Source: Ampullaceana balthica (Eukaryota; Mollusca; Gastropoda; Lymnaeidae). From it: a stretch of 64,000 bases of DNA. Position 1 is the stretch's first letter. Every line of letters begins with the position of its first letter. The stretch lies in NCBI GenBank assembly GCA_944989445.1, contig CALYLW010000502.1, forward strand, positions 186,001-250,000, read 5' to 3'. The translations under genes were made by a program, and so were the position numbers. This document shows positions 10,761 through 24,800 of this stretch, piece after piece. Under the pieces are notes generated by a model. The model saw nothing but the letters and a program-made list of their open reading frames with translations, did no database searches and had not been told where the DNA came from.

Positions 10761-12669
10761 CTTTTGACTGAACATTTAAAAGTTAAAAAAAAATTATTAA
10801 AAAATGCCAACCCCACTTAAAATAAATACAACTTTACCACTATTCCTAAATGTAAAAATAAAATAAAGAATAAGAATAACAAAAAATCTAGTTTAAATTT
10901 ATGTGCCTCTTTATTTTTATGTATTGGAAAGAACTTAATATACATACAAGTTTCCAATTCTGATCTTTGAGAAAAGTTACTTTCACTCATGGTACAAAAA
11001 ATGTAATTGTACCACTGTTAACTGTTAAAAAAAGAGCACCCGACAACTAGTAACAACTATTTTATGGATTATGTTTGGCTTAGGATTTATTTTACCAAAA
11101 TCTAAATTATGGATAGGTAAATAAAAAATATATGAATGTTTCAAAGCGTTCTAAAAAGTTGAAACACTTTGGAATAAATATAAATTCATATTAAATATAA
11201 TATATGAAAAAGACATCTCGGATTCATTTCAAATTGTACCTATTCATCATTTCTAAATATATTTGTAAATGATGACTTCAAAATTTAAATTTAAGCACAT
11301 ATTACATAAATAGAAAATAGGGAAAGTGGAATGCACCTCACAACACTTGCAGTTTATTAAAAAAAATTTAACAAATTCATCACAAATTCATCATTTGGTT
11401 TCTAGCATTTGATTCACAACCGTTACTTTGGATGAATAATTAAAACATTTTTATCCATCCTCATTAATAGTACATGTATTTAAGATGACAAACATGCTTA
11501 ATAAATTTTTCCTCAAGGAATATGAATAATAATTGGAAAATCTTAAATTATTCAATCGTCTTATTTAACTCTGAACTTAAAATTTGTCTTTAAAACATTA
11601 TTTAGAAAATATAAATATGAAAATGAAACAACTTTATAATGATTTGAATTGAATAGCTTTTCAAAAGTAAGATAACCCCCCCGCTCCCCACATCCCCATT
11701 TTAAAAATAAAAATTTGCAACCATATATTCAAATATACTATTATTACATTATTTTACATTACATAAATTTTATTTTTAAAAGTAACAAAGAGTATTAAAA
11801 TCATTATTAAAATTTCGCTTTTAAATACTCCAATTATTTGCAATTTTTGACTGATATAGAGTATTGCTTTTTAAAGATTAGACATAAACCACGGATAAGT
11901 CTTAAGATAAACCTATGACAGTGTTCAGGAAGAAACTGCAGGTAACCTTTCCTAATGACTATAACAAAAAACAGCCACAGATAGCCTAAAAGAAAAAAGA
12001 ATACATTGGAACACCCAAGTATACAACAATAACTGGCCTAATAAATCATTTGACTTGAATGTCTTTTGAGACATCAATAAAAATATGAAACTTTGAAAAC
12101 AGAATATAATTCATGAGAACTGAGAGTCGTGGAATGTAAATTTGTATCAGAAAAGAAAAAGCAATTGGGTTTTAAAAAAAAGTGTTACAAGAGATCTATT
12201 GTTGAGTTAAAAAAAATAATTTTATATTAAAGGCTAATGGCACTTTATTTGAAAGTGTATAAATAACAATAAAATTAATTACAAAAAAGGTTTGAGTGCT
12301 CATAAAAATAATTTTAATAACTGTTAAATAATTGTATTTCAAACAATGCCTCCAATTTTTAAAGTGTAATTTTGAGAAGAGTTAATCTGCTTTTAAGACT
12401 AATTTTTGTAAAGAAAAAAAAATGAAAAAGAAAACCAGAATTATAATTTTTTGAGTTTTTTTAAAATCAACTTATCAATATAATAAATAAAATATTTTAT
12501 GAATTCACAAACGTTTACTAAATCAGTCATCATACTTGCAACAACTACCTGTTCAAGATATAAGCAATTAATACCATGTTTTCTTTTGCTATCCAAGAAA
12601 CCTTGATATTGTTTAAACATTTCTTTAACTGACTATCTATGAACACCCAAGTGTTTCTTCTGCACAATG
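10761..12669. other. Very AT-rich region downstream of the JMJD8-like gene
   Basis: This lies 3' of the minus-strand stop codon at 12670 and should include the 3' untranslated region. The poly(A) site cannot be placed by eye because AATAAA-like strings are abundant. No coding segment is visible. Confidence 0.4.
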
Positions 12670-12813
12670 TTAGGAATTATTTAGATCTATTTTAGCTTGC
12701 AGATTAACTATAACTCTTTCTGTTTCTTCAGCTCCTTCTAGGTCACCAACTTGCTGCTGGCAATGTTTATAATATTGCCAGAAAGGCATTAATTCTGGCA
12801 TCAGCTCAGTTCC
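12670..12813 (-). CDS. JMJD8-like: JMJD8-like gene, last exon
   Basis: Acceptor TTTCTGTAG|GGAACT; the stop TAA is at 12672-12670. It finishes TPR 3 (GTELMP) and adds a degenerate fourth TPR-like helix pair (FWQYYKHCQQQVGDLEGAEE). The protein ends ...KIDLNNS. Confidence 0.9.
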   Translation of the reverse strand, partial: GTELMPELMPFWQYYKHCQQQVGDLEGAEETERVIVNLQAKIDLNNS

Positions 12814-15800
12814 CTACAGAAATAGAAATTAAATTATTTATAATATTACAATCTAGGCTTAAAATGTATGAATGCAATCTCAACTCTATGTCTTATAAAG
12901 AAAATATCAACTTTCATATTTCAGTGTTATAATGACTGTGATCATTGAGATAAATAAAAAATATCACACCTTCTATTTAGTATGCACTACAATGCTCATA
13001 AGATGAAGAAACAATATGTTTACAATGTCTTTTAAAAGGGTCCTTTATTTTTCATGTAAGATTGACCTATTTCACTATTGGAAATGATTAAAATAATTAG
13101 TTACATGTTGTTAACACTCTTTCTATTAATTTTTAAAAAAGTAATTAATATTTACTATAAAAACCAAGAGTTATTTATCCGGGAAATGTTAGAATTTTTG
13201 CTTATGTGTAAACCTCCGTTAGGAGATAGTTTTACCTTTTAGTCTTTAGTGTTGTACGTTCCTAACATTTCTACTAATCACGCCCTTAAACAGGACTCAA
13301 AACAGATCTTTTTAAACAATACTATCTGGACTGACAATGTTCCATTTTTGGACCAATAAAAAAGGCTTATCTGTGCCACCAATATCATTATATGTTTAAT
13401 TAGAAATGTTTTGTACTGAATGTATATTTTCAATAAATTTTAATGTGAAACATTGTGAGCCAACCCCAATTTTGAGAAATACACTATGCAAGTTCTCATA
13501 TAATTATTATTTTTATTATAATGAAGAAGCCAGTTAACTGAAAGCTTTCTTTATAAATATTTCTTAGTAAATATGTCTTAAAGAGATTAATTAAAAAAAC
13601 AAAACAAATAATATAGGTGACATTATGACATATTCTCTGGAATTTGTTTTAAAACAATCTTTTAATTTCTACTGTTACTGTCTGAGCCTTTTCAAGTTAA
13701 ATAATAAGAACGTACATGATTAAAACCATTCGTTAAGTCAAATATAGCGCTCTAAATTTGGTAACTTTTGTATAAAAATACAAGCTTTCTGACAAAAGAA
13801 AAGACCTTGTCTCAGTGCAGCCATTTTAATAACAAATTTCTTTTGTCAACTGTTTTCCTTACTCCTGTCTACAACTGTCACATTAATCTAACTACTGTTC
13901 ACCATAACTTATCTTCATTCATGTAGTCTGAAACATTTTAACTATCTTGCTTTGACTTAAGTAGATTTAAATAATTTACCTTTAGACTCTATGAATTAAA
14001 GAAGATTCAAGTAATTTATTTTTAAACTCAATGATTTTAGTAGTTTCACAAATATTACACACATGTATTACACACATGTATTACACACATGTATTACACA
14101 CATGTATTACACGCATGTATTACACACATGTATTACACACGTGTATTACACACATGTATTACACACATGTATTACACACATGTATTACACACATGTATTA
14201 CACACATGTATTAAACACATGTATTACACACATGTATTACACACATGTATTACACACATGTTTTACACACATGTATTACAAACATATTTACACACATATA
14301 TTACACACATAATTTATGACCTGAATAGATTTACAAAGATTCACTAAATAAACCATGTACTTCTTCTCATATTATCTCTCTTCATGGATTTTAAACAACT
14401 TGATGATTTTAATCACATGTAACCCAAGGCACGGGAAGGGGGTTTGCAGGAACATGAAGTAGTATTTTTTTGAAAAATACAGATGTTGAAATAAAACTAT
14501 TTTTCTATGATAACTGGCAATTTTTACCTAATTTACAAAAAAACTTTAACACCATTGTAGACCTATAGTAGAATCTTCATGTCTTGCATTTGTTCTGTGG
14601 CTAGAACAGATGTGTTGTGATCTTCTCTAAACCCATGTTTCACCTTTATACTTATTCACTTATTCTAGTGCATACATTTTAAATCATTGTCCCCTAGATC
14701 TCAAAAGATACTGAATCTTCAACTGTTATCAATTCCTTACAAAATCTTTATTTATATGAAAGTCTTTTCTGGTGTTTTTTTTCCTCAGCTGTTGCTTAGG
14801 ATACCCTTCACAGCTTCAACTTCAGGGCAATGCAGATAAATAAGGGAGTAACCTTAGTCATTTTGGAAAAAAAAACTATAAACTTAAAACTAAAAAGTGG
14901 GACGGCCAAAAAAAGTCGCGCAGGTGTGCAGTTGGCTTAGAGTCAAAGTATTCACGTATTTTAAATTTTTAAAAACTCTTATAGATTGCTCAATTCTGAA
15001 ATAATTAATTGAAAACACACTCATATTTCAAGTCTTTAGAGAAAACTACGTTGGCAGGTAACAAAACATGTGCTTTAACTGAAAAAAAATTAGACGAAGG
15101 TTATGCTCACACCTCATGTGAAAGTCATAGTGTAAATAATATATCAGAGGCTTTATGAACACAGATAACATTTGCAGGCTATTTATAATGTAAATATAAA
15201 CCCTCATGGTATTTTATTTGGCCATTTGGTGAAATGAGTGAGAGCATACCATGAACGATAAATGCACAATGAATAGTTTAAATTACCTTTTTATAAATTG
15301 GCAATGCATCTGCTGGTCTCCCTTGTTTCAGAAGAAATTCTCCATATTCTTTGTATATATCCCACAGATTGGGATTCACTTCCATGGCTTTTTGAAACAC
15401 AATTTCAGCTCTTTCATATTCCCGCAGCTGCAATAAAAATGTCAAAAAAGGTCTAAAATATAAATAGAAATAATTATTTACTCAAATATGGATTATATAT
15501 TAATTAAATGATTTTTTTTCAATCTACAAATTCTTTTACTACTTATGTTTCAAATTATTTAAATTAAAAATGCTCTGTTCTTCTTTTAAATAGTAAAATT
15601 GATGTGTGTTCTAACAAAAATTAATTGATGCCATCTGTGTTTAAAAACAGTTTGCAAAGTTAGATTATAAAATATGAACAAACCTTGGATAATGTTTTTG
15701 CCATGTGGACATATGCCAATACAAAATATGGGTCAAGTTTTATGGCCTTCATCAGCCACGGTAAAGATTCAGCAAAAAGATTCAAATCATACAGGATCCC

Positions 15801-18800
15801 TCCAAGTTTTTCTACGGCCTCAGCATTTTCTGGATTCCCACAGAGCATCATAAAAAAAGAAAGATAAAAAAAAATGTGTTTAAACAAAACTAGCAAAATA
15901 CTTTGACTGTGGTGGTGTTACAGATAAAAACTATTAGAAGAATTAGAAGTTCTTAGTAAAACAACAACCCCCTGTTACAAAATTATCACTTAAAATGGGA
16001 TGATTTATTAAGCAACACCTTAATGTTATATGAAACTAAAACTAGAGTCTAAACCAGGGAAAAGATGGCATATAAATAATAAGAGTATCAGTTGTACAAA
16101 TACTTCAGCTTTAGGGCATTAACATAGTTTCTTTACCTGGTAGCAACTCATGCCACTTTTCATAAATTTCTTTCAATCTTTGATGAAATCTCTTAACAGG
16201 TAAGTTGTCTGGAGTATCTTGTATCATATTAATAGTTGCTGTAGCTGCAAAACATACAATTTTTAAAAAAAAATTGTGAAAAAACAACTTGTTGACAATT
16301 AAAATATTGTTTAAAATGAAAAGGTACATTAAAAAAATATGTTGAATCACAAATTTGTACTTAGATTATGTTTATGAAAAAATTGGAAAAGAAACATTCT
16401 GAAAATAGTAAATTTAAAAAAAAAGTAAGAAAAAGCTCTTTGAGTGTTGGCAAAGTATTCCAGATGTAAGTCTTAAAATTTTTTCTCATTCCATATTTTA
16501 AAGTTGGAATTGCTTATTATTTTTAAAGCCAGATATATAAGGGATTAAAACATAAAAATAAATTTATTTGTTGAAACTGATTTTAAATGTTTATTTCAAC
16601 ATTTATAAATGATTTTATAGACAACAAGGATGCTGTCTGAATTAACATTGAATAAAAACAATACAGAAAGTTTTAAATAAAAAAGTAATTCCTCCAAATG
16701 ATAATTTTTCTTTGATCATAAATCATTAAAAGAAAAAAATATATCATTTTGAAAGCTTGCAGTTTAATAACCTGTGTTCACTAAAAATACGTTGTTTACA
16801 TCGTTAAATTAAAAGCATTATAAAAGCTAAGTTTGCCTTTTCTCATCCTCCCCATAAAAAAAATGTTTCTTAGTTCCATCTATAAATATCTTGCTATGTT
16901 TTTGAAGTTCTATGAGGACTATGCATAAAACAATAAGATTGCAAATGCAAATATTTGTATACAAAACATGGGGTACCTTCATAAGACAAAACTTCAGAAG
17001 GAATCGTAGCAGTCTTCTTCTGGATAGCCAATGCGATTGTGTCCCCTAGATTAAGTGTAGCATGGTACATGCCTTCGGGCTGAGGCAAGATAAAAAGATT
17101 TAAAAAGTATGAATTATGGTTAGAAAATAAAGGAAATGTAAGATTAGACTACTGGATATTGTCACAATTTATATATGTATATACCAGTTTATATAATTCA
17201 CTGCATAGTGTACATTTCAGTCTAAATAAAGAACATGTAAGTTTAGAGAACTGGTTATACAAAATAGGAGTAGGTTATTGGTATATTTTTATATACCAGT
17301 TTATATATTTCACTGCATATGCTACAATTTAGTCTTAATAAAGGTAAAATAAGATTATAAAACTGGTTAGACATATTAGGAACATGTTAGGGTCTATAAC
17401 GTATTACTAGCAATAGGAGAGTAAGGCATTGAAGGGTTGTTTCTTTTTCAGAAAATTTTGGTTTAATTGATACAATTTTACACACACACACACACAAAAC
17501 TGCTTTAATAAAACATTCTAGTATATAATATTTTTTATTAAGTAATTAGAGCATTTGTATGTGATTAATGAATTTTGACCAAGGCTTTTAAAGGTTAAAA
17601 TTTTCACAGGCCAGTTGAAAAAAAAAGATTACCCTTACTGCTTAGAGTTTCAAGAAAACCAAAATTACCAAATAAAGGATTTCACCAGCTTCCTGGACAC
17701 ATTCCATGGGCTTATCAGCTCCCGTCAGATTTGGATAAACATTGTTCACCCAATCTAACAAACTGAAGCCATGATGAATCCCTACAAAAGAAAACAATCC
17801 AAACATTTTGTATTGTGCCTCATAAATTTAGACATTTGAAGTACGAGAGTGACATAGAATTTGTGTTTGGAAAAACCAAAACACCATCAACATTTAAAAC
17901 TCTAATAAAAATGCAATACGAAACATAAATCATGGATAAGCATAGTACACAATATTCTTTTGTTGAGAAGGAGTGTCTGTAATAGATAAGATTCGAAAAA
18001 ATAAGATATGTTTATTATTCTGATATAGGGTTACCATACGTCCGGGGTTTCCCCGGAAACATCCTTTTATTATGCCCCTTTCTGGGCAGCTTTCCAGAAA
18101 AATGGCCCTTGTCCGGGTTTTTCTCCGTCTCAAGTAAACCACCTGCTGTGATCTATGACCCAACGTCAATTTGCTCAAATGCAGACGATTTTGATGATAA
18201 TGACTCAGCATAATAAAAAAGATACTTGCTACTGTTTGGTAAACCTCAGTAATTTAGTTACTAACTTACTGTTTCTTTTCAGTCAGCTGGTGTGGTGCAC
18301 TGAACACTCAGTTAATACAAGTTTGTAATCAAATAAGAACAATAATTTATATAGTTTAAATTTAATTTTATTGGTACAACACTATATACAGTTTGATCCC
18401 GTTAAGTCGCGCTTCGTTATTGTGCGACGGTTAGGTCGATGTAATTCCATGATTCCATGGCTCCAACATTTTGTGAAGTAACATAGCAATAAATAATACG
18501 ACATACGTACGTTCTTTTAATATATGGGATGTTAACAAGTGTACCAGGATATGTATTGAAATATGTAATATGTGACTATGAACTTAATTTAATTTTAAAT
18601 AAATATTATAGGGAAGAAAACACGTTTTTATTTGAATCCTTTCTTATCACTTAAACTTAATAAGTTACACTGACTGACACTGAAATCTGTACAACAGGGG
18701 ATGATAAATCGTGATTTACCTGAGTCGCGATTATATTAATATTAGTATGGACCCGAAGAACCGCGACTTAAAAGGGTCATATTTGATGAAAATTTATTGT

Positions 18801-21800
18801 ACTCTTTTTCCATCTGACAATTATGGTTACCCTATTCAGATATTTTATTTTAATTTGACTTTTCATTTTGAAATTTCAGTTTCAGGCTACATGAAGTTTT
18901 AGGTGTTAATATAAAAATTAAACTTACGGTAGAAAAGATTCAACTCATGGTAAAGGGACATAACTGTTGTTTCAATATACAAATAAGGTATGTACTTGCA
19001 CTACACAGTTACTTGACAGGGTCTGCATTTAAAATAGTTCACTATTTCATTTCGACCATTAACTTTCAATTTTGGGTTTTCCAATTTCAAGGTAATGAAA
19101 TCGTTAAAAAAATAATAATTATTTAAAAAATTCATTTTGTATATTATTTTAAAACTATACATTTTAATATATTTTTTAAAAAGGGTTGATTAAAAAAATA
19201 TATATATCGGTTTATTTTTATTGTAGATCTTTGTACTCAGCATGTATAAGTTCAATTCTTTCCCTCAAAGCAATTACATGTGCTTTGTTAATATATTCTA
19301 GTTACATAAATATGCTGCGGGTCAGGGGAAGGGGGGGGGAGAGTGGGGTCGAGGGTATGAGAAAGGTAAACTTCAACTGAGTCAAATTCTGGAGCGCGGT
19401 GGAGGTGTCAACAATCGCCCTAGAGATGGGACATGTATAGTGAATTAACGGCTGCACTGCCACGTAGGTACATGACCGAACAAAACCGTCGCTGTCGTCA
19501 ACGACAACAAATTTCTGAGTCGAAGACTGTCAGTGCCTCGCATGGAGATTGCGGATAACTTCCATCCATGAACGAGGTGGACTAGTTCAAGTACAGTTCA
19601 TCAACAGCCTTATGCCTCATCTGGGAGTGCCTCTTAAAGGAGAAGTCACTACGGGACTATAAGGCTAAAAGAGAGACGGCTTGTCGGAACATGTCATGGT
19701 CGAGCAAAAGCGACTCGTGGTGGAAACTGTCACGTAGTAGTCAAATACGACCACTGTCCAGGAAGAGGCTTCCGTCACAGGCTCACCATTAAAAGGGATC
19801 CCAGTTGCCAAATGTAGGGAATAGATGAGGAAACAGTGGACAAACAGCCGAGTCCGGAATTCGGGCGTGGAATGGGTTGCCTGAAGAATCCAGGAAAACC
19901 AACACTTTATCAACATTTAAATCTCTAATACAAATGCAGGACTAAACACAAACCATAGATAAGCGTAGGACGCAATAATCTTCTGTATAGAACGAGCGTC
20001 TGTAAACAGATAAGATAAGATAAGATAAGATAAGATAAGAGTGCTCCGCCACGGATAAAGATTTGGACTTGTCCGATTCGGAGACGCGTGTTACTAATGT
20101 CTTGGGATGCCCGCTGGACGAGGCTTATCAGTGATGTTATGAACCCGCGTCCTACGAGCGCATGATTGACCCTACAAGAGACTGGAAAATATTCACTGCC
20201 ACGCCATCTCCTAAGCACGGGAGGCCAAAACTTTCTTGATTGTTCCAAAATTTTATCGATATATCAATGAACGCGTGTTTAAGATTTGATCCATGCAGGC
20301 GGACTTTTCATTGGCACAATCCTATCTTTATATGGCTTTAAGGAATGGCGTATAAACTTTATAACTGGCTTTCTTTGGGCTAGTATAACCCACGCATGGC
20401 ATTTGGTTGTGTCTAAACAATTTAATCAGATATCGTTTCAGAGATATCAAAGCACTGAACACGTTGCAAACAAGAAATTTAGAAACTGTATTGGGAGGTA
20501 TGCGGTGCACTGAACGAGACTTTAAACTATTGGTAGGTTGACATTCCAGGGGGTCGTTAATTTCCCGTAACAAATTTAGAGACTGGTCACGGAGTTAAAA
20601 TCACGGGTGTAAGCAAAATAACATAAATGTAAGTAAAGCAACATACATGTCAGTAAAGTTTCAGACATTTAAGTAAAGTAACAAATGAAGTAACAGATAA
20701 AGTAAAATAAAAATTCTCAGTCAAGTGAGATATTGGTGAGTAAAATAAGATAAACGCGAGTCACATAGCATACATGTGGGTAAAACAGTGTAAATAAGTC
20801 TAAAGTATAGCATGAACGAATGCGTCAGGGAGACAAGGAGGGCAAAGAGTGTAAGAGCTCCAATCGATTTAAACGGTAGCATCAATGCGGAGTGAACAGG
20901 TCAACACACTCCAAACCTCCCCATGAAGTCAAATTGTTAAACACTGGTAGAAACTAGGCTCGGGTCTCCCAATGAGTCTCGTTTTAATTAAGGACTTTGT
21001 GAAAACGTTCCAATCGATAGAGTGGGTGTCATGGGCCAGGGGGGCACTTCATTTGAGAATGGCTTGAAGACGATTCGCGAGCCTCGTTGGCTGTGAGAAT
21101 AGGGGCGTCCGCGTGGTCATGACGAGAATTTCGACTTTACAAGAATGTGACAAGTGTAGTCAAACTGAACTTTGTGTAAATTTGTACTTTGTGCACAAGT
21201 GGACTTGGCGTAACTGTTCACGTTTCCACGACTGCATTATCGCCGCATGGTGTTTAGATTTGGCAAGATGCTGGGTTAAAGTTCGTGCCGTTCATTCCAT
21301 CCAAGATGGCTATACTTACAGAATTTAAGACATCTCTTATCTTTGAGAGAGTTGGTACAGGTAGTGTCTAAAGTGATATATAATATGTTAAGGGTGTTTT
21401 GTGACGCGGGTATTTTATTATTTATTTCTCATCTATCACATTCGAAAGACTTGAAATCGTTTCCCCCCTGAAAAATCAACTTCACATCCCCCAACCCCTT
21501 TGTTTTCAATGACCTGGGCCCAGAGCTTGCATTATCAATCACCAAAGACATTGCCCTAAATAGCATATAACATAAAAATAGCAAAATAAAAAGTCTAGTC
21601 CTGTAAGGGTTTGTAATGTAACGATGATTTCTTGATAACGCTATTTGTCCATGCTGGTTCAATATGCTCGCCTCGCTCTGATTTTAAAAACTGTGTTTTA
21701 ATATTAAAAAGTAATTATTATAATACATTATATTATAAAAACGTTTCTTAGTTGTTACATTCCCTAAATAACTTTGGCGCTGTCACTTCAAAAGAGCGCA

Positions 21801-24800
21801 CTCCATGGGACTTCTTTATGTGTCCATCCACTGGGGATTTTCAGAAGGGAATATTTTGTTAAATATTTATTATAAAATTTGCTGCGCGGTAATTCTAAAC
21901 TGCTGCGCGGAGTTTATCAAAATATCTGCGCGGCCGCACAGCTTAAAGGGAAGATTGGAAAGCAGCCCCATTTAAAGATAAGTCTTTTGAAGCCTGTTAT
22001 TTCAAATAATAGGTCTCATTTGGCAAGGAAAAAAAACTTCAGAAACGTTTATTTAGCAGGGGCGCTCATAGAATGTTCGATAAACTCCTAGAGTTGGAAT
22101 TCCAGTAGTTTTCACTCAATTGTTGTTATAACATACACTAGGACAGGGGTCGGGAAACTTTTTGTCTCAGAGAGCCATAAACACCGCATATTTTGAAAAG
22201 TAATTCTGTAAGAGCCATACATTATGTTTAAAACTAAAAATTCAAGTAAATGTGGGCATTTAGTGTAATTTCAACACTAAAAGTACAATAATTAGGTCTC
22301 TGAATAATTTTAATAACATTTTTATGCTGTTTTTATATACAATTATAATGTAGATCAAAGGATTCTGAATTTAAAATAAATAAAAAAAATAATCGAACAT
22401 TTGTCTGAGAGCCAGATGCAGCCATCAATAGAGCCACATCTGGCTCGCGAGCCATGGTTTCCCGACCCCTGCACTAGGACTAGGTGGTCTTCAACCAAAA
22501 CAGCAAGAACAAAAAACATCGGGAGTGTTTCTCGTACGGTAATCGACTGAACAAATAACTTAATGTCCACACACGTTCACACACAAAATGCTAACCTCCT
22601 GGAGGGGACTTCGTGGAGGGATAAAGAAACCAGCGTTTCTGCCCGTACACGACGCCGTTCCATGTGTCCGAGTGTTTGTGGAAGACAACGCCGGTCATGG
22701 AGGACCCCAGGAAGAAGATGCTGTCGTCTGTAGCGTTCTGAAAACATAAAAAAAAGAATAGATAAAGAAAATGGCAATGGTAATATGCTGTCATTGGCAT
22801 TGTAGGGATCGGCTCTCTGGAAATTGTGAGACCAAAGAAAGAGAAAACTCAATAATGGGTCTAGGTTTGGCTTTGTCAAGTTGTGTGTTGAATTCCTCAA
22901 CAATGGCTTTCGCTTCGTCAAGTTGTGTATTGAATACCTCAACAATGGCTTTAGCTTCGTCAAGTTGTGTATTGAATACCTCAACAATGGCTCTAGCTTT
23001 GACTTTGTCAAGTTGTGTGTTGAATACCTCAACAATGTCTCTAGCTTTGACTTAGTCAAGTTGTGTGTTGAATTCCTCAACAATGGCTTTAGCTTTCGCT
23101 TTGCCAAGATGTGTGTTGAATACCTCAACAATGGCTTTAGCTTTGACTTTGTCAAGTTGTGTGTTGAATTCCTCAACAATGGCTGTAGCTTTGACTTTGT
23201 CAAGTTGTGTGTTGAATACCTCAACAATGGCTCTAGCTTTGACTTAGTCAAGTTGTGTGTTGAATTCCTCAACAATGGCTCTAGCTTTGACTTAGTCAAG
23301 TTGTGTGTTGAATTCCTCAACAATGGCTTTAGCTTTGCAAGTTGTTTGTTGAGATAACGCAATGACGGCTCTTGCTCTCGGAAGTTTTGTCTTGAATCTG
23401 GAAGCTGTTTACATCAGAAGCACGATGGTCTGCAGGTAGAAACAAGGCGGTGTTCGCAATCTGGCACGCGGTCACCTGAGTGATCCCCCCCTTTGTTCTC
23501 TACCGTGGAACCTGGGGCGAACGGATTAGTGATAACAGCAGCGTCTGATGGAATTAATGGATTTGCGGAAATGGTGTTTATAATAAAGCTGGCTGTGAAA
23601 TATTAGCGCGGTACAGTAAGACCTGTGTTCAAGCGATCCACTCAAATCTTTTGAAACGTCGACGCTGGAAGATTGCCATTGATGCGAATAACTGAGCAAC
23701 GATTTATAAAAGGCATTTTTATTTCATCATATAAAATTCAGAAAATTAAAAAAAACCTGTGAGTGAGGCATTTGTTTTGAAATCATATTGCTTTTCTAAC
23801 TGGATCCAAGAAATCGGGCTTAGTCAAACTAAGGTGGTAACAAATTTACAAAGAAATTTAGTTTTGCAGACTGGAAAACTATTAATTAAAACGAGAGCAC
23901 ACATATTTTTTTTTAAATGGCTTTGCAAGAAATTTCCGGTAATACAAACAACGGTAGAAACGGTGTGATTAAATGCTTAAAAGAATCAAAGTGTATTTAT
24001 GAATGGTCTTTTATACTGTATTAATTTGCATTGTAAAATGAGCTTCATCAAAAGTCCGTGTGAAAACGGCTGCTTAGTGTTACATAAATAAAAGCAAGAA
24101 AAGATTTTTAAAAACCACGTTTTTATAAGTGGACTAAAAAGAAGAAAATAATTTTAAAACGTATAACTTCAAGTACTTTGCTTGATTGGTCGACCCCAAC
24201 GTAGGCTACCATTTTTTTAAAGAGTAATTTATCATATAAAATAGGACTGCGATTTTTCGAGAATAATTCCTTTATAACTACAAACATTCAACAAGTGATG
24301 TCGTTGGTCAGTTATACACTGAGTGAATCCATCGCATTACGAGAACTGTCGTTCACCATCCTCTTTCACGTAATGAGAGTGTAGTAATGTGAGTGAGTGT
24401 CCTAATGTTAGTGAGCCTCGTAATGTGAGTGAGCCTCGTAATGTGAGTGAGTGTCGTAATATCAATGAGTGAGTGTCGCAATATCAATGAGTGTCGTAAT
24501 ATCAGTGAGTTTCGTAATGTGAGTAAGTTTCGTAGAGTAGAGACCGAGTCTTTCGTTAGTCCTAGATCTTATCCACATTCTTTCTTAATCTCGACAAATA
24601 GAAATGCAATACATTTGGATTCGCAGTCCTATTTACTTAAATTCCTTCGGACTTGTGAGATTTTTGTAGCTCTGGCAGTTTATCTGCTCGATAAATACTT
24701 TGGTAGATCAAGAAAAGCATTCTGAATTTTGAGACGGTGTGGGTATCAATGTAATTTACGGGGACTTTAATAATAAAATCTATGGAATATATAAATTATC

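Noticed and set aside
22577..23362. Minus-strand open frame of 261 residues with STHNLTKSK repeats
   Set aside because: It is the 48-bp minisatellite read in a frame different from the real JmjC exon it overlaps. The plus strand is equally open.
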